A stretch of 64,000 nt of DNA, taken from Streptomyces sp. RPA4-2. GTDB lineage: Bacteria > Actinomycetota > Actinomycetes > Streptomycetales > Streptomycetaceae. The notes under the pieces were generated by a model that had not been told where the DNA came from, did no database searches, and saw only the letters and a list, made by a program, of their open reading frames with translations. Location of the stretch: the NCBI RefSeq assembly GCF_012273515.2, contig NZ_CP050975.2, forward strand, positions 7,936,001 to 8,000,000, written 5' to 3'. The position numbers were made by a program, and so were the translations under genes. Positions 1 through 9,234 of the stretch are shown here, piece by piece (position 1 is the stretch's first letter; the number at the start of each line of letters is the position of its first letter).

Positions 1-1061
1 TCCTGCCGGTCACGCTGTACGAGGACGGCGCGCGGGTCGGCGAAGGCGTCCTGCGGTTCCCCCTCACGACCGGTCTGGCACCGTTCGTCCTCAGCTTCCG
101 CTTTCCCCGCCGCGAGGACCACGCCGAGCACTTCGCACCGCGCTGGAACGGCACACCGGGCCGCACCGAGGTCTGGTACACCACGCTGACCGACCCGGCG
201 AGCGGCACCGGAGTGTGGCTGCACCACGAGGTGACCGCGCCCGCCGACGGCTCGGAGGCGTTCGCCCACGGATGGGTCGCGGCGTTCCCCCGCGAGGGAG
301 AGGTGCGGCACGCCCGCTTCGGGCCCGTCCCCTGGACCTGGCCGACGGACGGATTCGAGGGTGGTTCCGTCACCGCCGCCCCCGGACAACTGGAGGGAAG
401 CGCCGACGACTTCCGCTGGAAGATCACCGAACGCCCTCAGGGGGCGAGCCTGTTCACCTTTCCGCGCTGGTCCTGGCGCCGGCCGCTGCTCCCCGCCGCC
501 CAGATGCTGCCGGCCGCGCGGGCCACGTACGACGGCGTGTTCTCGTACGGGCAGGACACCTTGACCCTGCGCGGCGCACCCGGCGCCTCGGCCCGCATCT
601 ACGGGCACGGCAACGCGCACCGGTGGACCTGGCTGCACGCGGATCTGGGCGGCGGCGACGTCCTGGAGATCGTCGCGGCCGTGTCCACCAGGCCCGGTCT
701 GCGACGGCTTCCCCCGCTCGTCTTCCTGCGCCTGCGCCGGGGAGACCGGACCTGGCCACGGCGGGCGGAGCGGTCCGCCATCGGCTGGCTGGGCCTAGGA
801 CGGTTCCGCGCCGGATTCGGGCTGCCGCGATGGACGGTGACCGGCCGCACCGCGCTGCGCCGCATCCGGGTCGAGGTCGAACAGCCCGCCGAGCGGACCC
901 TCACCCTGGAGTACCGCGACCCGGACGGCGCCCGCGCGGTGTGCCGCAACAGTGAGTCCGCCGACGCCCGTGTCGTACTGGAACGCTGGTGGGGCCGCTG
1001 GCGCCCCGAGCGGTCCTGGGTGCTGGACGGCACCGCGCACGCCGAGGCGGGCGAGCGATGA
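1..1061 (+). CDS. CrtC/AttH-like lipocalin-fold protein, 5' end outside window
   Basis: The reading frame is open from base 3 to the stop at 1059-1061, so the gene begins upstream and about 352 residues are visible. The protein is soluble-looking, rich in Trp and Arg, and has the segment GHGNAHRWTWLHADLGGG near residues 200-220, reminiscent of the second beta-barrel lobe of carotenoid hydratase (CrtC)/AttH-type proteins. That family has two lipocalin-like lobes and handles lipids, terpenoids or acyl compounds. The stop overlaps the start of the GMC oxidoreductase (ATGA), so the two are translationally coupled and probably act on the same hydrophobic substrate. The family assignment is a resemblance, not a motif match; the substrate is unknown. 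Confidence 0.5.
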   Translation, partial: LPVTLYEDGARVGEGVLRFPLTTGLAPFVLSFRFPRREDHAEHFAPRWNGTPGRTEVWYTTLTDPASGTGVWLHHEVTAPADGSEAFAHGWVAAFPREGEVRHARFGPVPWTWPTDGFEGGSVTAAPGQLEGSADDFRWKITERPQGASLFTFPRWSWRRPLLPAAQMLPAARATYDGVFSYGQDTLTLRGAPGASARIYGHGNAHRWTWLHADLGGGDVLEIVAAVSTRPGLRRLPPLVFLRLRRGDRTWPRRAERSAIGWLGLGRFRAGFGLPRWTVTGRTALRRIRVEVEQPAERTLTLEYRDPDGARAVCRNSESADARVVLERWWGRWRPERSWVLDGTAHAEAGER

Positions 1062-2893
1062 CCGCCGAGGGACTCATCGCCGCGCTGCTCGCCGACGACG
1101 GCGAGCAGGACTGGCCCGCCCGCGTGCCGCGCCGCCTCGACACGGTGCTCGCCGCGCTGCCCCGCCCGGCCAGGGCAGGGGTGCACACCGCCGTCGCGGC
1201 CGTGGAGACGTACGCCCTGCTGCGCACCGGCAGGCGGCTGGCCGTACTCGGCCCCGACGAACGCGAGAGTGTGCTGCGGTCGCTCGGCGCACACCCGCGT
1301 CTCGTGCCCCTGCTCGACGTCCTGAAGGTGCCGGTCCTGCTGGCCGCGGGCACCGAACGCAGGCCGGCCGTGCCGGCTCCCGTGTCCGCTCCGCAGGACC
1401 CGCCCCTCGACTGCACTCCTGCGCACGCCTGGCCCGCGCGCTCCACCGCCGACGTGGTGGTCATCGGGTCCGGAGCGGGCGGCGCCGTGGCCGCCCGGAC
1501 GTTCGCGCGCGCCGGGATGAGCGTCGTCGTCCTGGAGGAGGGCGAGCACCACTCGACGGCATCCTTCGGACGCCGGGCGCCGCTCGACCGTTTCACCGAG
1601 CTGTACCGTGACGGCGGTGCCATCGCGGCGCTGGGCAACCCACCCCTCCTGCTGCCGGTCGGCCGTGCGGTGGGCGGCACCACCGTCGTCAACTCCGGTA
1701 CCTGCTACCGGACTCCGGAGCATGTGCTGGCCCGGTGGCGCCGTGTGTACGGATTCGGTCTCGCGGAGGGCCTCGGAACCCGCCTCGACGAGATCGAGCG
1801 CACCCTCCGCGTGGCCACCCAACCCCTCGACGTACTGGGGAACAACGGCCTGCTGGCGCTCGCCGGCGCCGAACGGCTCGGCTGGCGGGCCGGTCCGCTG
1901 CGGCGCAACGCCCCCGGCTGCAAGGGCTCGTGCCAATGCGTGGTCGGTTGCCCCACCGGCGCCAAGCAGAGCGTACAGCTCTCCGTCCTGCCCGCCGCCT
2001 GCGCCGCTGGAGCCCGCATCGTCACCGGTGCGCGGGTCCGGCGTATCCTCCTCGACGCCGACGGGCCGGGAATCCCGCGCGCGGCCGGCGTACGGGCGCG
2101 GCGGCCGGACGGCAGCGAACTGGAGATCCTCAGCCCGCTCGTCGTGACCGCGGCCGGCGCGCTGGGGACCCCACCGCTGCTGCGCCGCTCCGGACTCGGC
2201 GGACACCCGCGGCTCGGCCGCAACCTCAGCGTGCACCCGGCCACCAGCGTCGCGGGACGCTTCGCCGAGCCGGTCACCGCCTGGCGGGGCGTCCTGCAGA
2301 GTGCCGGAATCGAGGAACTGCACGACCAGGGCATCCTCATCGAGGCGACCGCGAGCCCGCCCGGCATGGGAAGTTTCGTCCTCCCCGGTCTCGGACGCGA
2401 GCTGCGGCGCGAACTGGAGGACGCGGAGCGCCTCGCGACCCTCGGCGCCATGATCGCGGACCGCCCCTCCGGGTGGGTCCGGGGCCGGGACCGTACCCTC
2501 GTCCGCTACGACCTGGACCCCCGTGACGGGGCGCGGCTGATGACGGCCGTACGCGCCATGGGCCGGCTGCTCTTCGCCGCCGGCGCCGAGGAGGTCCTCA
2601 CCGGCGTCCCCTCCGCACCGCGCGCCCGCTCGCTGGCCGAACTCGACGAACTGCTCACGCGGGTGACCGCGCGGAACCTGCATCTCTCGGCGTTCCACCC
2701 GACCGGCACGGCCGCCGCGGGCGACGACCCGCAGCGCGCTCCCGTGGACCCCGAGGGCCGGCTCCGCGGCGCCCACGGGATCCTCGTCGTGGACGGCTCG
2801 GTCCTGCCCGGCTGCCCCGAGGTCAATCCGCAACTGAGCATCATGGCGGTGGCTCTGGCGATCTCGGAGAACTGGCTGGAGGGAACGGGCTGA
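1058..2893 (+). CDS. GMC-family FAD-dependent oxidoreductase
   Basis: A 611-aa flavoenzyme. After a helical N-terminal stretch of about 125 residues, the ADP-binding motif GSGAGG lies near residue 137 in a DVVVIGSGAGG context. A Cys-rich segment (CKGSCQCVVGCPTGAKQS, about 286-303) is typical of the long-chain-alcohol/sterol branch of GMC oxidoreductases. The C-terminal domain carries the catalytic His region (FHPTGTAAAGDDP, about 547) and the Asn motif NPQLSIMA (about 589). The family oxidises alcohols using FAD. The start chosen is the ATG at 1058, which overlaps the upstream stop. No signal peptide is apparent. Substrate is not evident; coupling to the CrtC/AttH-like gene suggests a terpenoid, sterol or lipid alcohol. 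Confidence 0.85.
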   Translation: MTAEGLIAALLADDGEQDWPARVPRRLDTVLAALPRPARAGVHTAVAAVETYALLRTGRRLAVLGPDERESVLRSLGAHPRLVPLLDVLKVPVLLAAGTERRPAVPAPVSAPQDPPLDCTPAHAWPARSTADVVVIGSGAGGAVAARTFARAGMSVVVLEEGEHHSTASFGRRAPLDRFTELYRDGGAIAALGNPPLLLPVGRAVGGTTVVNSGTCYRTPEHVLARWRRVYGFGLAEGLGTRLDEIERTLRVATQPLDVLGNNGLLALAGAERLGWRAGPLRRNAPGCKGSCQCVVGCPTGAKQSVQLSVLPAACAAGARIVTGARVRRILLDADGPGIPRAAGVRARRPDGSELEILSPLVVTAAGALGTPPLLRRSGLGGHPRLGRNLSVHPATSVAGRFAEPVTAWRGVLQSAGIEELHDQGILIEATASPPGMGSFVLPGLGRELRRELEDAERLATLGAMIADRPSGWVRGRDRTLVRYDLDPRDGARLMTAVRAMGRLLFAAGAEEVLTGVPSAPRARSLAELDELLTRVTARNLHLSAFHPTGTAAAGDDPQRAPVDPEGRLRGAHGILVVDGSVLPGCPEVNPQLSIMAVALAISENWLEGTG

Positions 2894-3058
2894 ACACTCC
2901 GGCGCCGTGACCGGTCGTGCGACGCATGGACGGCGGAACCGGCGGGCAACGGCACATGGCGATACCCCGGTTGGCGTCGCGACACCCGAACTGCCCGCCG
3001 GTCCGGCGCCCTTGACGATTACGTGTACACGACGAAGAATGATCGCGCTCCATGCTTT

Positions 3059-3070
3059 GACAACGTTGTC
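3059..3070. promoter_or_regulatory. LacI-type operator candidate upstream of GH92 gene
   Basis: GACAACGTTGTC is a perfect 12-bp palindrome centred 32 bases before the GH92 start. Its central CG and A/T arms match the general form of LacI/GalR-family operators, which often sit at glycoside hydrolase genes. A second perfect palindrome, CGTGTACACG, is at 3022-3031. No LacI gene is in the window, so the regulator would act in trans. Confidence 0.5.
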
Positions 3071-3096
3071 CAGGCTTTGAGGAGGCGTTCCCGCCC

Positions 3097-5454
3097 ATGA
3101 GATGGACTCAACGGCTGCGCGGCGCGGGGATGGCGGTGGCGACCGCCATGCTCCTCGGCAGCTCCCTGGCGGTTCCGGCGGCCCGGGCGGCCGTCCCGCC
3201 GAGCTCCCCGCTCACCGATCTGGTCAATCCGTTCATCGGAACGGAGAACGAGGGCAATACCTACCCCGGCGCCGCCGTGCCCTTCGGCATGGTGCAGTTC
3301 TCGCCGGACACCGGCCACAACACCGGCTACGACTACTCCCAGAACCACATCCGGGGCTTCTCCCTCGTCCATCTCTCGGGCGTCGGCTGCGGCCTGGGCG
3401 GCGACCTGCCCGTGCTGCCGACCACGGGTGACGTCACCGAGACGGACTACGCCAAGTACGAGGCGGAGTTCAGTCATGACAGCGAGCGGGCCGCCCCCGG
3501 CTCCTATCAGGTCGGTCTGAAGACCGGCATCGAGGCCGAACTCACCGCGACCGCCCGGACCGGTGTGCAGCGATACACCTTCCCGGCCACGGACAAGGCC
3601 AACGTCCTGCTCAACGCGGGGCAGTCACTGCACAGGACGATCTCCACCAAGGTCGAGATCCTCGACAGCCGCACGGTGCGCACCGCCATCACCGGCAGCG
3701 GCTTCTGCCAGGACACCAAGCCCTACACCGTCTACACGGTCACCCGTTTCGACCGTCCGTTCACCACCTCGGGCACCTGGAACGGCGACACCGTCACCGA
3801 GGGTTCCAAGGAGTCGGTGAGCACGGGACGGGGCGGCGCCTTCGTCCGCTTCGACACGACCAAGGACCGGACGGTCGAGGCGACCACCGCGCTCTCGTAC
3901 GTGGACGCGCGCGGCGCCGCCCTCAACCTCCGTTCCGAGGGAGGCCGTTCGTTCGACTCCGTGCGGCGTGCGGCGCACCGCGCGTGGGAAGCCCGGCTGG
4001 GCACCGTACGGGCCCAGGGCGGCGGCGACACCCTGCGCCGCACGTTCTACTCGTCGCTCTACCGGTCCTTCCTCGCACCCAACATCGGCAGCGACGCCGA
4101 CGGCCGTTACACCGGCTGGGACCAGCGGATCCACCGCGCGCAGGGCTTCACCTACTACCAGAACTGGTCCCTGTGGGACACCTATCGCACCCAGTCACAG
4201 CTGCTCTCCCTGCTCGCGCCGCGTGAGGCCCGGGACATGGCGATCTCCGTCATCAAGATCGACGAGGACAGCGGCTGGCTGCCCAAGTGGGGCTACGGCA
4301 CGGTCGAGACGAACATCATGACCGGCGACCCGGTCACCCCGTTCCTGACCAACGCCTACCAACAGGGCCTGCTCAAGGGCGCCGGCGGCTACGAGGAGCG
4401 GGCCTACCGCGCCCTGAAGAAGAACGACGACGGGGTGCCGCCGGCCGACTCGCCCGCGGTGGGCCGCGAGGCCAACAAGGAGTACCTCGCGAACGGGTTC
4501 GCGCCCTACGTCAAGGACCGCCCGCACGCGAAGCCCGGCGACTCGGACTACGACCACGGAGCCTCCGCCACCCTGGAGTACGCGCTGTCCGACGCCATGC
4601 TCGGCGCGATGGCACGGGATCTGGGCCATGACGCGGACGCGGCACGCTATGCCGCACGGTCCCGCAACTACCGGAAGATCTTCGACGCCTCGACCGGTTT
4701 CTTCCGGGCGCGGGACGCCTCCGGCGCCTTCACCGGACCGGCGGACCCGGCCCTGAGCGAGGGCTTCCACGAAGGTACGGCCTGGCAGTACCAGTGGCTC
4801 GTGCCGCAGGACCTGCCCGGCATGGTCGACCTGATCGGCGGCACGCGGGCGGCCAACGACCGCCTCGACTCGTTCTTCGCGTACGACCAGTTGGTGAAGG
4901 ACCCGGCGAAGACGGCCCGCGAGGTGTGGGTCAATGGCCCGTACGACTACTACAACGCGGACAAGTACAACCCGCAGAACGAGCCCGACCTCATCGCCCC
5001 GTACACGTATCTGTCGACGGGACAGCCCTGGAAGACGACCGACGTGGTGCACGCCGCGCTGACGCTGTTCACGGACGCGCCGACCGGCATGACCGGCAAC
5101 GACGACCTCGGCACGATGTCCGCGTGGAACGTGCTCTCGTCCATCGGGATCTACCCGGTGCAGCCCGGTTACGACACCTGGGGCCTGTCGACGCCGGTCT
5201 TCGAGCGGGTCGACCTGGCGCTCGACCGGCGCTACTACCCGCGCGGCACGCTGACCGTGAGCGCGCCGGGCAGTTCGGACCGCGACCGCTACATCCGGTC
5301 GGCGCGGGTGGACGGCTCCCCCTACGGCCGTACGTATCTGACGACCGAGTCGCTCCGGCACCTGCGGTCGCTCTCCTTCACGGTCGGCGCCGAACCGTCC
5401 GCGTGGGGGACGTCCCCCGACGCGGCCCCGCCCGCTGTGCAGCCGGCGGGGTGA
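3097..5454 (+). CDS. Secreted GH92 alpha-1,2-mannosidase
   Basis: A 785-aa exported enzyme with a Sec signal peptide (positively charged start, hydrophobic core, cleavage after about residue 31, AARA). The family hallmarks are present: VNPFIGTENEGNTYPGAAVP near residue 45, the central LWDTYRTQ block, and GNDDLGTMSAWN near residue 667, which contains the conserved acidic residues, followed by IGIYPVQPGYDTWGLSTP. GH92 enzymes are calcium-dependent inverting exo-mannosidases that trim alpha-mannans or N-glycans outside the cell. Length is normal for the family. ATG at 3097 follows GAGGAG at 3080-3085. It is monocistronic, with an operator-like palindrome upstream and a strong hairpin downstream. 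Confidence 0.93.
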   Translation: MRWTQRLRGAGMAVATAMLLGSSLAVPAARAAVPPSSPLTDLVNPFIGTENEGNTYPGAAVPFGMVQFSPDTGHNTGYDYSQNHIRGFSLVHLSGVGCGLGGDLPVLPTTGDVTETDYAKYEAEFSHDSERAAPGSYQVGLKTGIEAELTATARTGVQRYTFPATDKANVLLNAGQSLHRTISTKVEILDSRTVRTAITGSGFCQDTKPYTVYTVTRFDRPFTTSGTWNGDTVTEGSKESVSTGRGGAFVRFDTTKDRTVEATTALSYVDARGAALNLRSEGGRSFDSVRRAAHRAWEARLGTVRAQGGGDTLRRTFYSSLYRSFLAPNIGSDADGRYTGWDQRIHRAQGFTYYQNWSLWDTYRTQSQLLSLLAPREARDMAISVIKIDEDSGWLPKWGYGTVETNIMTGDPVTPFLTNAYQQGLLKGAGGYEERAYRALKKNDDGVPPADSPAVGREANKEYLANGFAPYVKDRPHAKPGDSDYDHGASATLEYALSDAMLGAMARDLGHDADAARYAARSRNYRKIFDASTGFFRARDASGAFTGPADPALSEGFHEGTAWQYQWLVPQDLPGMVDLIGGTRAANDRLDSFFAYDQLVKDPAKTAREVWVNGPYDYYNADKYNPQNEPDLIAPYTYLSTGQPWKTTDVVHAALTLFTDAPTGMTGNDDLGTMSAWNVLSSIGIYPVQPGYDTWGLSTPVFERVDLALDRRYYPRGTLTVSAPGSSDRDRYIRSARVDGSPYGRTYLTTESLRHLRSLSFTVGAEPSAWGTSPDAAPPAVQPAG

Positions 5455-5486
5455 GCCGGCACACGGCACACGTCCGAGGGTGAAGG

Positions 5487-5538
5487 TCGCGGCACCCGCC
5501 CACGCGCTGGTCGATGACGCGCGGGGCGGGTGCCGCGA
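5487..5538 (+). terminator. Hairpin terminator after GH92 gene
   Basis: Arms 5487-5501 and 5524-5538 pair over 15 bp (TCGCGGCACCCGCCC with its complement) around a 22-nt loop, 33 bases after the GH92 stop. No T-run follows, as usual in Streptomyces. Confidence 0.75.
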
Positions 5539-5792
5539 TCGTGTGCACGGACAGGACGGCGGTCCGGTCCGTGACAGGGCGACGCGCCGGATGCGCCGGA
5601 TGCGTCGGATGTCCGTGTACCCGTCCCCGGGCACTGGTTCCGCCAATGGTCCTGACCTGCGGCAACGCGGAGGAGTACGCCACGGGCAGTTGCCAACCGG
5701 GCCATCCGGGACTCATGTGTCGTTCACCGAGGCGTATGAGAGTCCAGGGCATCCCATGTACCCACCACGAAGACATTGCTGAGGACACATAC

Positions 5793-7424
5793 ATGTGCCG
5801 TGACGGACACTGCGAAAGCCACGTGAACATCTTCGAGCCCGAGGCGGGAGGCGACGGCGAGGCGAACGGCTCGCTGGGCCGTCGTCGGCTGCTGGCCGCT
5901 GGTGTCGCGGGCGCCGCGGCCATCACCCTCGCCCCGGTCTCGTTCGCGGAGGCGGCCGACAGCACGACCGCGGGCGCGCCGCCGAAGACCGGTGAGGAGA
6001 CCCGTGTCATCACCGGGCTGCTGCCCACCGGTGTCGCCGACTTCGTGTACCTCCCGGTCGAGGTTCCGCGTGGCGTGCAGAAGATCGCCGTGTCGTACTC
6101 CTACGACAAGCCGGCTGTCCCGTCCGGCACGCCCGGCAACTCCTGCGACATCGGCGTCTTCGACGAACGCGGCATCGAGCTGGGCGGCCGCGGCTTCCGC
6201 GGCTGGTCCGGCGGCTTCCGCACCTCGTTCGAGATCAGCAACAGCGAGGCCACCCCGGGCTACCTGCCCGGCCCCGTCGGCCGCGGCACCTGGCACATCG
6301 TCCTCGGCCCGTACCAGGTCGCGCCCCAGGGTCTGAACTACCGCGTGCAGGTGACCCTGACCTACGGCGAGCCCGGCCCGGCCGCCGTCAGGAACTTCCC
6401 GCCGCGGCGTGCCAAGGGCCGTGGCCGCGCCTGGTACCGGGGCGACTGCCATCTGCACACCGTGCACTCCGACGGTAAGCGCCAGCCCGCCGAGGTGGCC
6501 GCCGGCGCGCGCGCCGCGGGGCTCGACTTCATGGTCTCCACCGACCACAACACCTCGTCCTCGCACGGTGTCTGGGGCCAGTACGCCGACTCCGAGCTGC
6601 TCATCATCACCGGTGAGGAGGTCACCACCCGCAACGGCCACTGGCTGGCCCTCGGCCTGGAGCCCGGCGAGTGGATCGACTGGCGTTACCGCAACCGCGA
6701 CGACGCGTTCCCGCGCTTCGCCCGCCAGGTGCGCCGCAGCGGCGGCATCGTGGTGCCCGCGCACATGTACTGCGCGTATGTCGCGAGCCAGTGGAAGTTC
6801 GGCTTCGAGGATACGGACGCCACCGAGGTGTGGACCGGCCCGTGGACGTACGACGACGAGCACGCCATCAGCACCTGGGACCAGAAGATCGGTGAGGCGG
6901 TCCGCAGTGGTGGACGCTGGGTCCCGGCCATGGGTAACAGCGACGCGCACAGCGAGCCGCAGGTCATCGGTATGCCGCACAACGTCGTCCTCGCCGACGA
7001 CCTGGCCACCGACTCGATCATGGACGGCATTCGCGCGGGCCGCAGCTACATCGCGGAGACCTCCGCCGTCCAGCTGACCTTCACCGTCTCCGGTGACGCC
7101 AGGCAGGCCGGCATCGGCGAGACCCTCAAGGTGTCCGCCGACGCGCCCGTGGACGTCCGTCTCGACGTGAAGGGCGTGCCCAACGGCACGGTCCGTTTCA
7201 TCACCGACGAGGGTCAGATGCACCAGGAGTCGGTGGGTGCCTCCGGCGAGGGCACCGTCACCTGGCGGACGACCGCGTCGCTCGCCGCGTACGTCCGCGC
7301 CGAGGTCCGCCACCCCATGGCGGACGGCACGCCCGGTCAGGGCAACACCATGGGCGCCGCGCTCATGTTCGGCCCGATGGCCGCCCTCACCAACCCCGTC
7401 TTCCTGAAGAAGACCGGCCGCTGA
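5793..7424 (+). CDS. Tat-exported PHP-domain metallohydrolase (CehA/McbA type)
   Basis: A 543-aa protein. The N-terminus has a twin-arginine signal (GRRRLLAAGVAGAAAI) after a Cys-containing leader, so folded export with bound metal is likely. A beta-rich N-terminal domain runs to about residue 200. The PHP domain follows: DCHLHTVHSDG at about 218, STDHNT at about 249, GEEVTT, PAHMY and GNSDAH at about 382, giving the His/Asp/Glu metal ligands of PHP phosphoesterases. CehA/McbA relatives include carbaryl hydrolases, but most act on unknown phosphoesters or esters. The ATG at 5793 is preferred because GAGGAC lies 8 bases upstream and the Tat motif follows; the frame is open further upstream without a credible signal. 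Its 3' end is shared with a bidirectional terminator. Confidence 0.82.
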   Translation: MCRDGHCESHVNIFEPEAGGDGEANGSLGRRRLLAAGVAGAAAITLAPVSFAEAADSTTAGAPPKTGEETRVITGLLPTGVADFVYLPVEVPRGVQKIAVSYSYDKPAVPSGTPGNSCDIGVFDERGIELGGRGFRGWSGGFRTSFEISNSEATPGYLPGPVGRGTWHIVLGPYQVAPQGLNYRVQVTLTYGEPGPAAVRNFPPRRAKGRGRAWYRGDCHLHTVHSDGKRQPAEVAAGARAAGLDFMVSTDHNTSSSHGVWGQYADSELLIITGEEVTTRNGHWLALGLEPGEWIDWRYRNRDDAFPRFARQVRRSGGIVVPAHMYCAYVASQWKFGFEDTDATEVWTGPWTYDDEHAISTWDQKIGEAVRSGGRWVPAMGNSDAHSEPQVIGMPHNVVLADDLATDSIMDGIRAGRSYIAETSAVQLTFTVSGDARQAGIGETLKVSADAPVDVRLDVKGVPNGTVRFITDEGQMHQESVGASGEGTVTWRTTASLAAYVRAEVRHPMADGTPGQGNTMGAALMFGPMAALTNPVFLKKTGR

Positions 7425-7481
7425 TCCCCGCCGGGATCCGTCGTCCGGTCACCGCGTGGTGAGGGACGGCGTATCGCGGCC

Positions 7482-7514
7482 GAGCCGTGCCCGGGGAGTC
7501 CCCGGGCACGGCTC
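7482..7514. terminator. Bidirectional terminator between convergent genes
   Basis: A perfect 15-bp stem (7482-7496 with 7500-7514, GAGCCGTGCCCGGGG and complement) with a 3-nt loop lies between the PHP gene ending at 7424 and the opposite-strand gene ending at 7532. Confidence 0.9.
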
Positions 7515-7531
7515 CTTCCGTTCGTGCCGAC

Positions 7532-8686
7532 TCAGAACTCCTGCACGAAGTACGGCTCCACGGTCATCCAGCCGTTGCCTCGCGCGCCGTAGCGGGTGCC
7601 GTTGTCACTCTGGGCGAGGGTGTACCAGGAGTCGACGTAGTCGGGGTCGTCGGTCCACCAGTCGTCCGGGATGGCGTCCAGCACCGCGTTCACCAGGGGA
7701 ACGTAGGTGCCCTGGTCCGTGATGGTCAGCAGGGCCGTGGCGATGGCCTTGGCGAGGTCGCGGTAGTTGGTGCTGCCGTCCTCCTCCATCATCACGGCGT
7801 CGGCCAGGTCGTACTTGTAGTTGGACCAGTTGACGAGGATCTGGTTGGGCCGGTAGACGGTGCCGTCGTTGTCGAGGTACGGCATGTCGACGGGGTCGAC
7901 CCGCACCTGCCCGTCCTGTCCGAAGCCGGTGACGAGCGTGTAGATCTCGGCGTCGCCCTTCACCCAGGGCTCCTCGTCGTCCGAGAGCTCCACCGCGGTG
8001 ATACGGCTGGTCCAGAAGCCCGCGCCGGCCGCCCGCGCCCGCTTGGTCCCGTCCGCCTGCGATGCCGCGGTCGGGGTGGGGGAGTTGAGGCCGTACCGAC
8101 GGAACTGCTCGTCGAGGACGTCCAGGCCGGCGGCCAGTGCCTTGGAGCCGTCGATGTCGACGACGTACACGGGGTGGGAAGGGGTGTGGCGGGCGTCGAG
8201 GGTGTGCGCCCGGCCGTGGCTGTCGTAGGCGACGACGGTGGTGGCGGCGTCGTCGGAGGTGGCCGGGGCGACCCACGGCGCCGTGCCGGAGGTCAGGGCA
8301 CCGCGCATGCTGTCGGACCCGAGGCGCAGCCGGAGCAGCGGACCGACCTTCGTGTCCAGGCCCTTGGCGGTGGCGATCCGGCGGTCGGCCGCGGCCAGCG
8401 TGGCCTTCAGGCCACCGCCCGCCCGCCCGGCGAGGGCCGTGACGGGCACCTCGTCGGAGGTGAGGGCGGCGTGCTGCACGCGGGCGCGCCAGGCGGAGTC
8501 GGCGAGGGAGCGGGCGATCGAGCGGGCGGCCTGGTCCTGTGTCGCGTCGACCGAGGCCGCGGTGGAGGGAGCGGGGGCGGCCGCGGTCGCCTGCAAGGCG
8601 CCGGCGGTCTGGCCGGCGGACAGGACGAGCAGGGATCCCACGAGGGTGGCGACGGTGCCGCGCCGACGGGATTGACGGGGTCTCAC
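7532..8686 (-). CDS. Secreted protein, DUF3103-like
   Basis: A 384-aa protein starting at GTG 8686, with GGAGG at 8696-8700 deciding the start. The N-terminus is a Sec signal (RRRGTVATLVGSLLVLSAG, then Ala/Pro-rich linker). The C-terminal half is acidic and aromatic, with WVKGDAEIYTLVTGFGQDG, LVNWSNYKYDLADAV and YGARGNGWMTVEPYFVQEF, a pattern I associate with DUF3103 exported proteins of streptomycetes and some marine bacteria. No catalytic motif is recognisable. It is transcribed alone, with a strong bidirectional terminator downstream and an inverted repeat about 100 bases upstream. Function unknown. Confidence 0.65.
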   Translation of the reverse strand: MRPRQSRRRGTVATLVGSLLVLSAGQTAGALQATAAAPAPSTAASVDATQDQAARSIARSLADSAWRARVQHAALTSDEVPVTALAGRAGGGLKATLAAADRRIATAKGLDTKVGPLLRLRLGSDSMRGALTSGTAPWVAPATSDDAATTVVAYDSHGRAHTLDARHTPSHPVYVVDIDGSKALAAGLDVLDEQFRRYGLNSPTPTAASQADGTKRARAAGAGFWTSRITAVELSDDEEPWVKGDAEIYTLVTGFGQDGQVRVDPVDMPYLDNDGTVYRPNQILVNWSNYKYDLADAVMMEEDGSTNYRDLAKAIATALLTITDQGTYVPLVNAVLDAIPDDWWTDDPDYVDSWYTLAQSDNGTRYGARGNGWMTVEPYFVQEF

Positions 8687-9234
8687 TGGGGCGATCCTCC
8701 AGGTAGCGGGGGACGGATGGTCGCTGTCAGTGGAGCTGGTGGAGCTGGCGAAGCAGGTGAAGCGGGAGAAATGAGGAGAAGCGGGTGTCTATGCGAGTAG
8801 ATACCCGGCGGTAATGATGGCGTGTGCATGCCCAACCAGGCAAGGGCCGCGGAGCCCTCCGCCACATGAACAACTGGCAAGCCCCGAAACGGTGTTCGGG
8901 CACCAGCACTTCGTGCCGCACCCTGGCGGATGGCCTTACGGCGCTTCCGGACGTTGTCGCCGATCTCTCGCGGGAGGCGACCCGCACCCGTGGGGGCACA
9001 CCCTTCCGCGCACGCCTTCACGCGCGGCCCGAACCGTCCCCGGGGGCACTGCCTTCCCGCTACGCTCGGGCCCGTACCTGCGATCAGCGGTAAGGGTGAA
9101 GTCCCGTCGCCGCAACCGGTGTTCCGGCCCTCGCCCCCGGTCCAGGAACATGTCGCCGGGCCCCGTACCCCCGAGGTGACATCCGACGCGCACACCCCAC
9201 CGTCCGTGCACCAACCCCCACTCGCGGAGGTCCC
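8687..9234. other. Divergent intergenic region with inverted repeat
   Basis: This 548-base stretch separates the DUF3103-like gene from the GH5 gene. At 8782-8807 a 10-bp inverted repeat (CGGGTGTCTA, 6-nt gap, TAGATACCCG, one mismatch) lies in the most AT-rich part and probably marks the promoter/operator of the minus-strand gene. On the minus strand, 8896-8970 can be read as a helix-turn-helix-like start (REIGDNVRKRRKAIRQ), perhaps a regulator remnant. No convincing intact gene was seen. Confidence 0.5.

Noticed and set aside
599..2833. Long minus-strand open frame (744 codons) opposite the GMC oxidoreductase
   Set aside because: It is antisense to a well-supported flavoenzyme; its translation is low-complexity His/Gly/Arg-rich sequence with no motif, typical of shadow frames in high-GC DNA.
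9075..9150. Riboswitch upstream of the GH5 gene
   Set aside because: Some GC-rich pairing and GGGTGAAGTCCCG-like words caught the eye, but no consensus of the ydaO, cobalamin or other known classes could be fitted.
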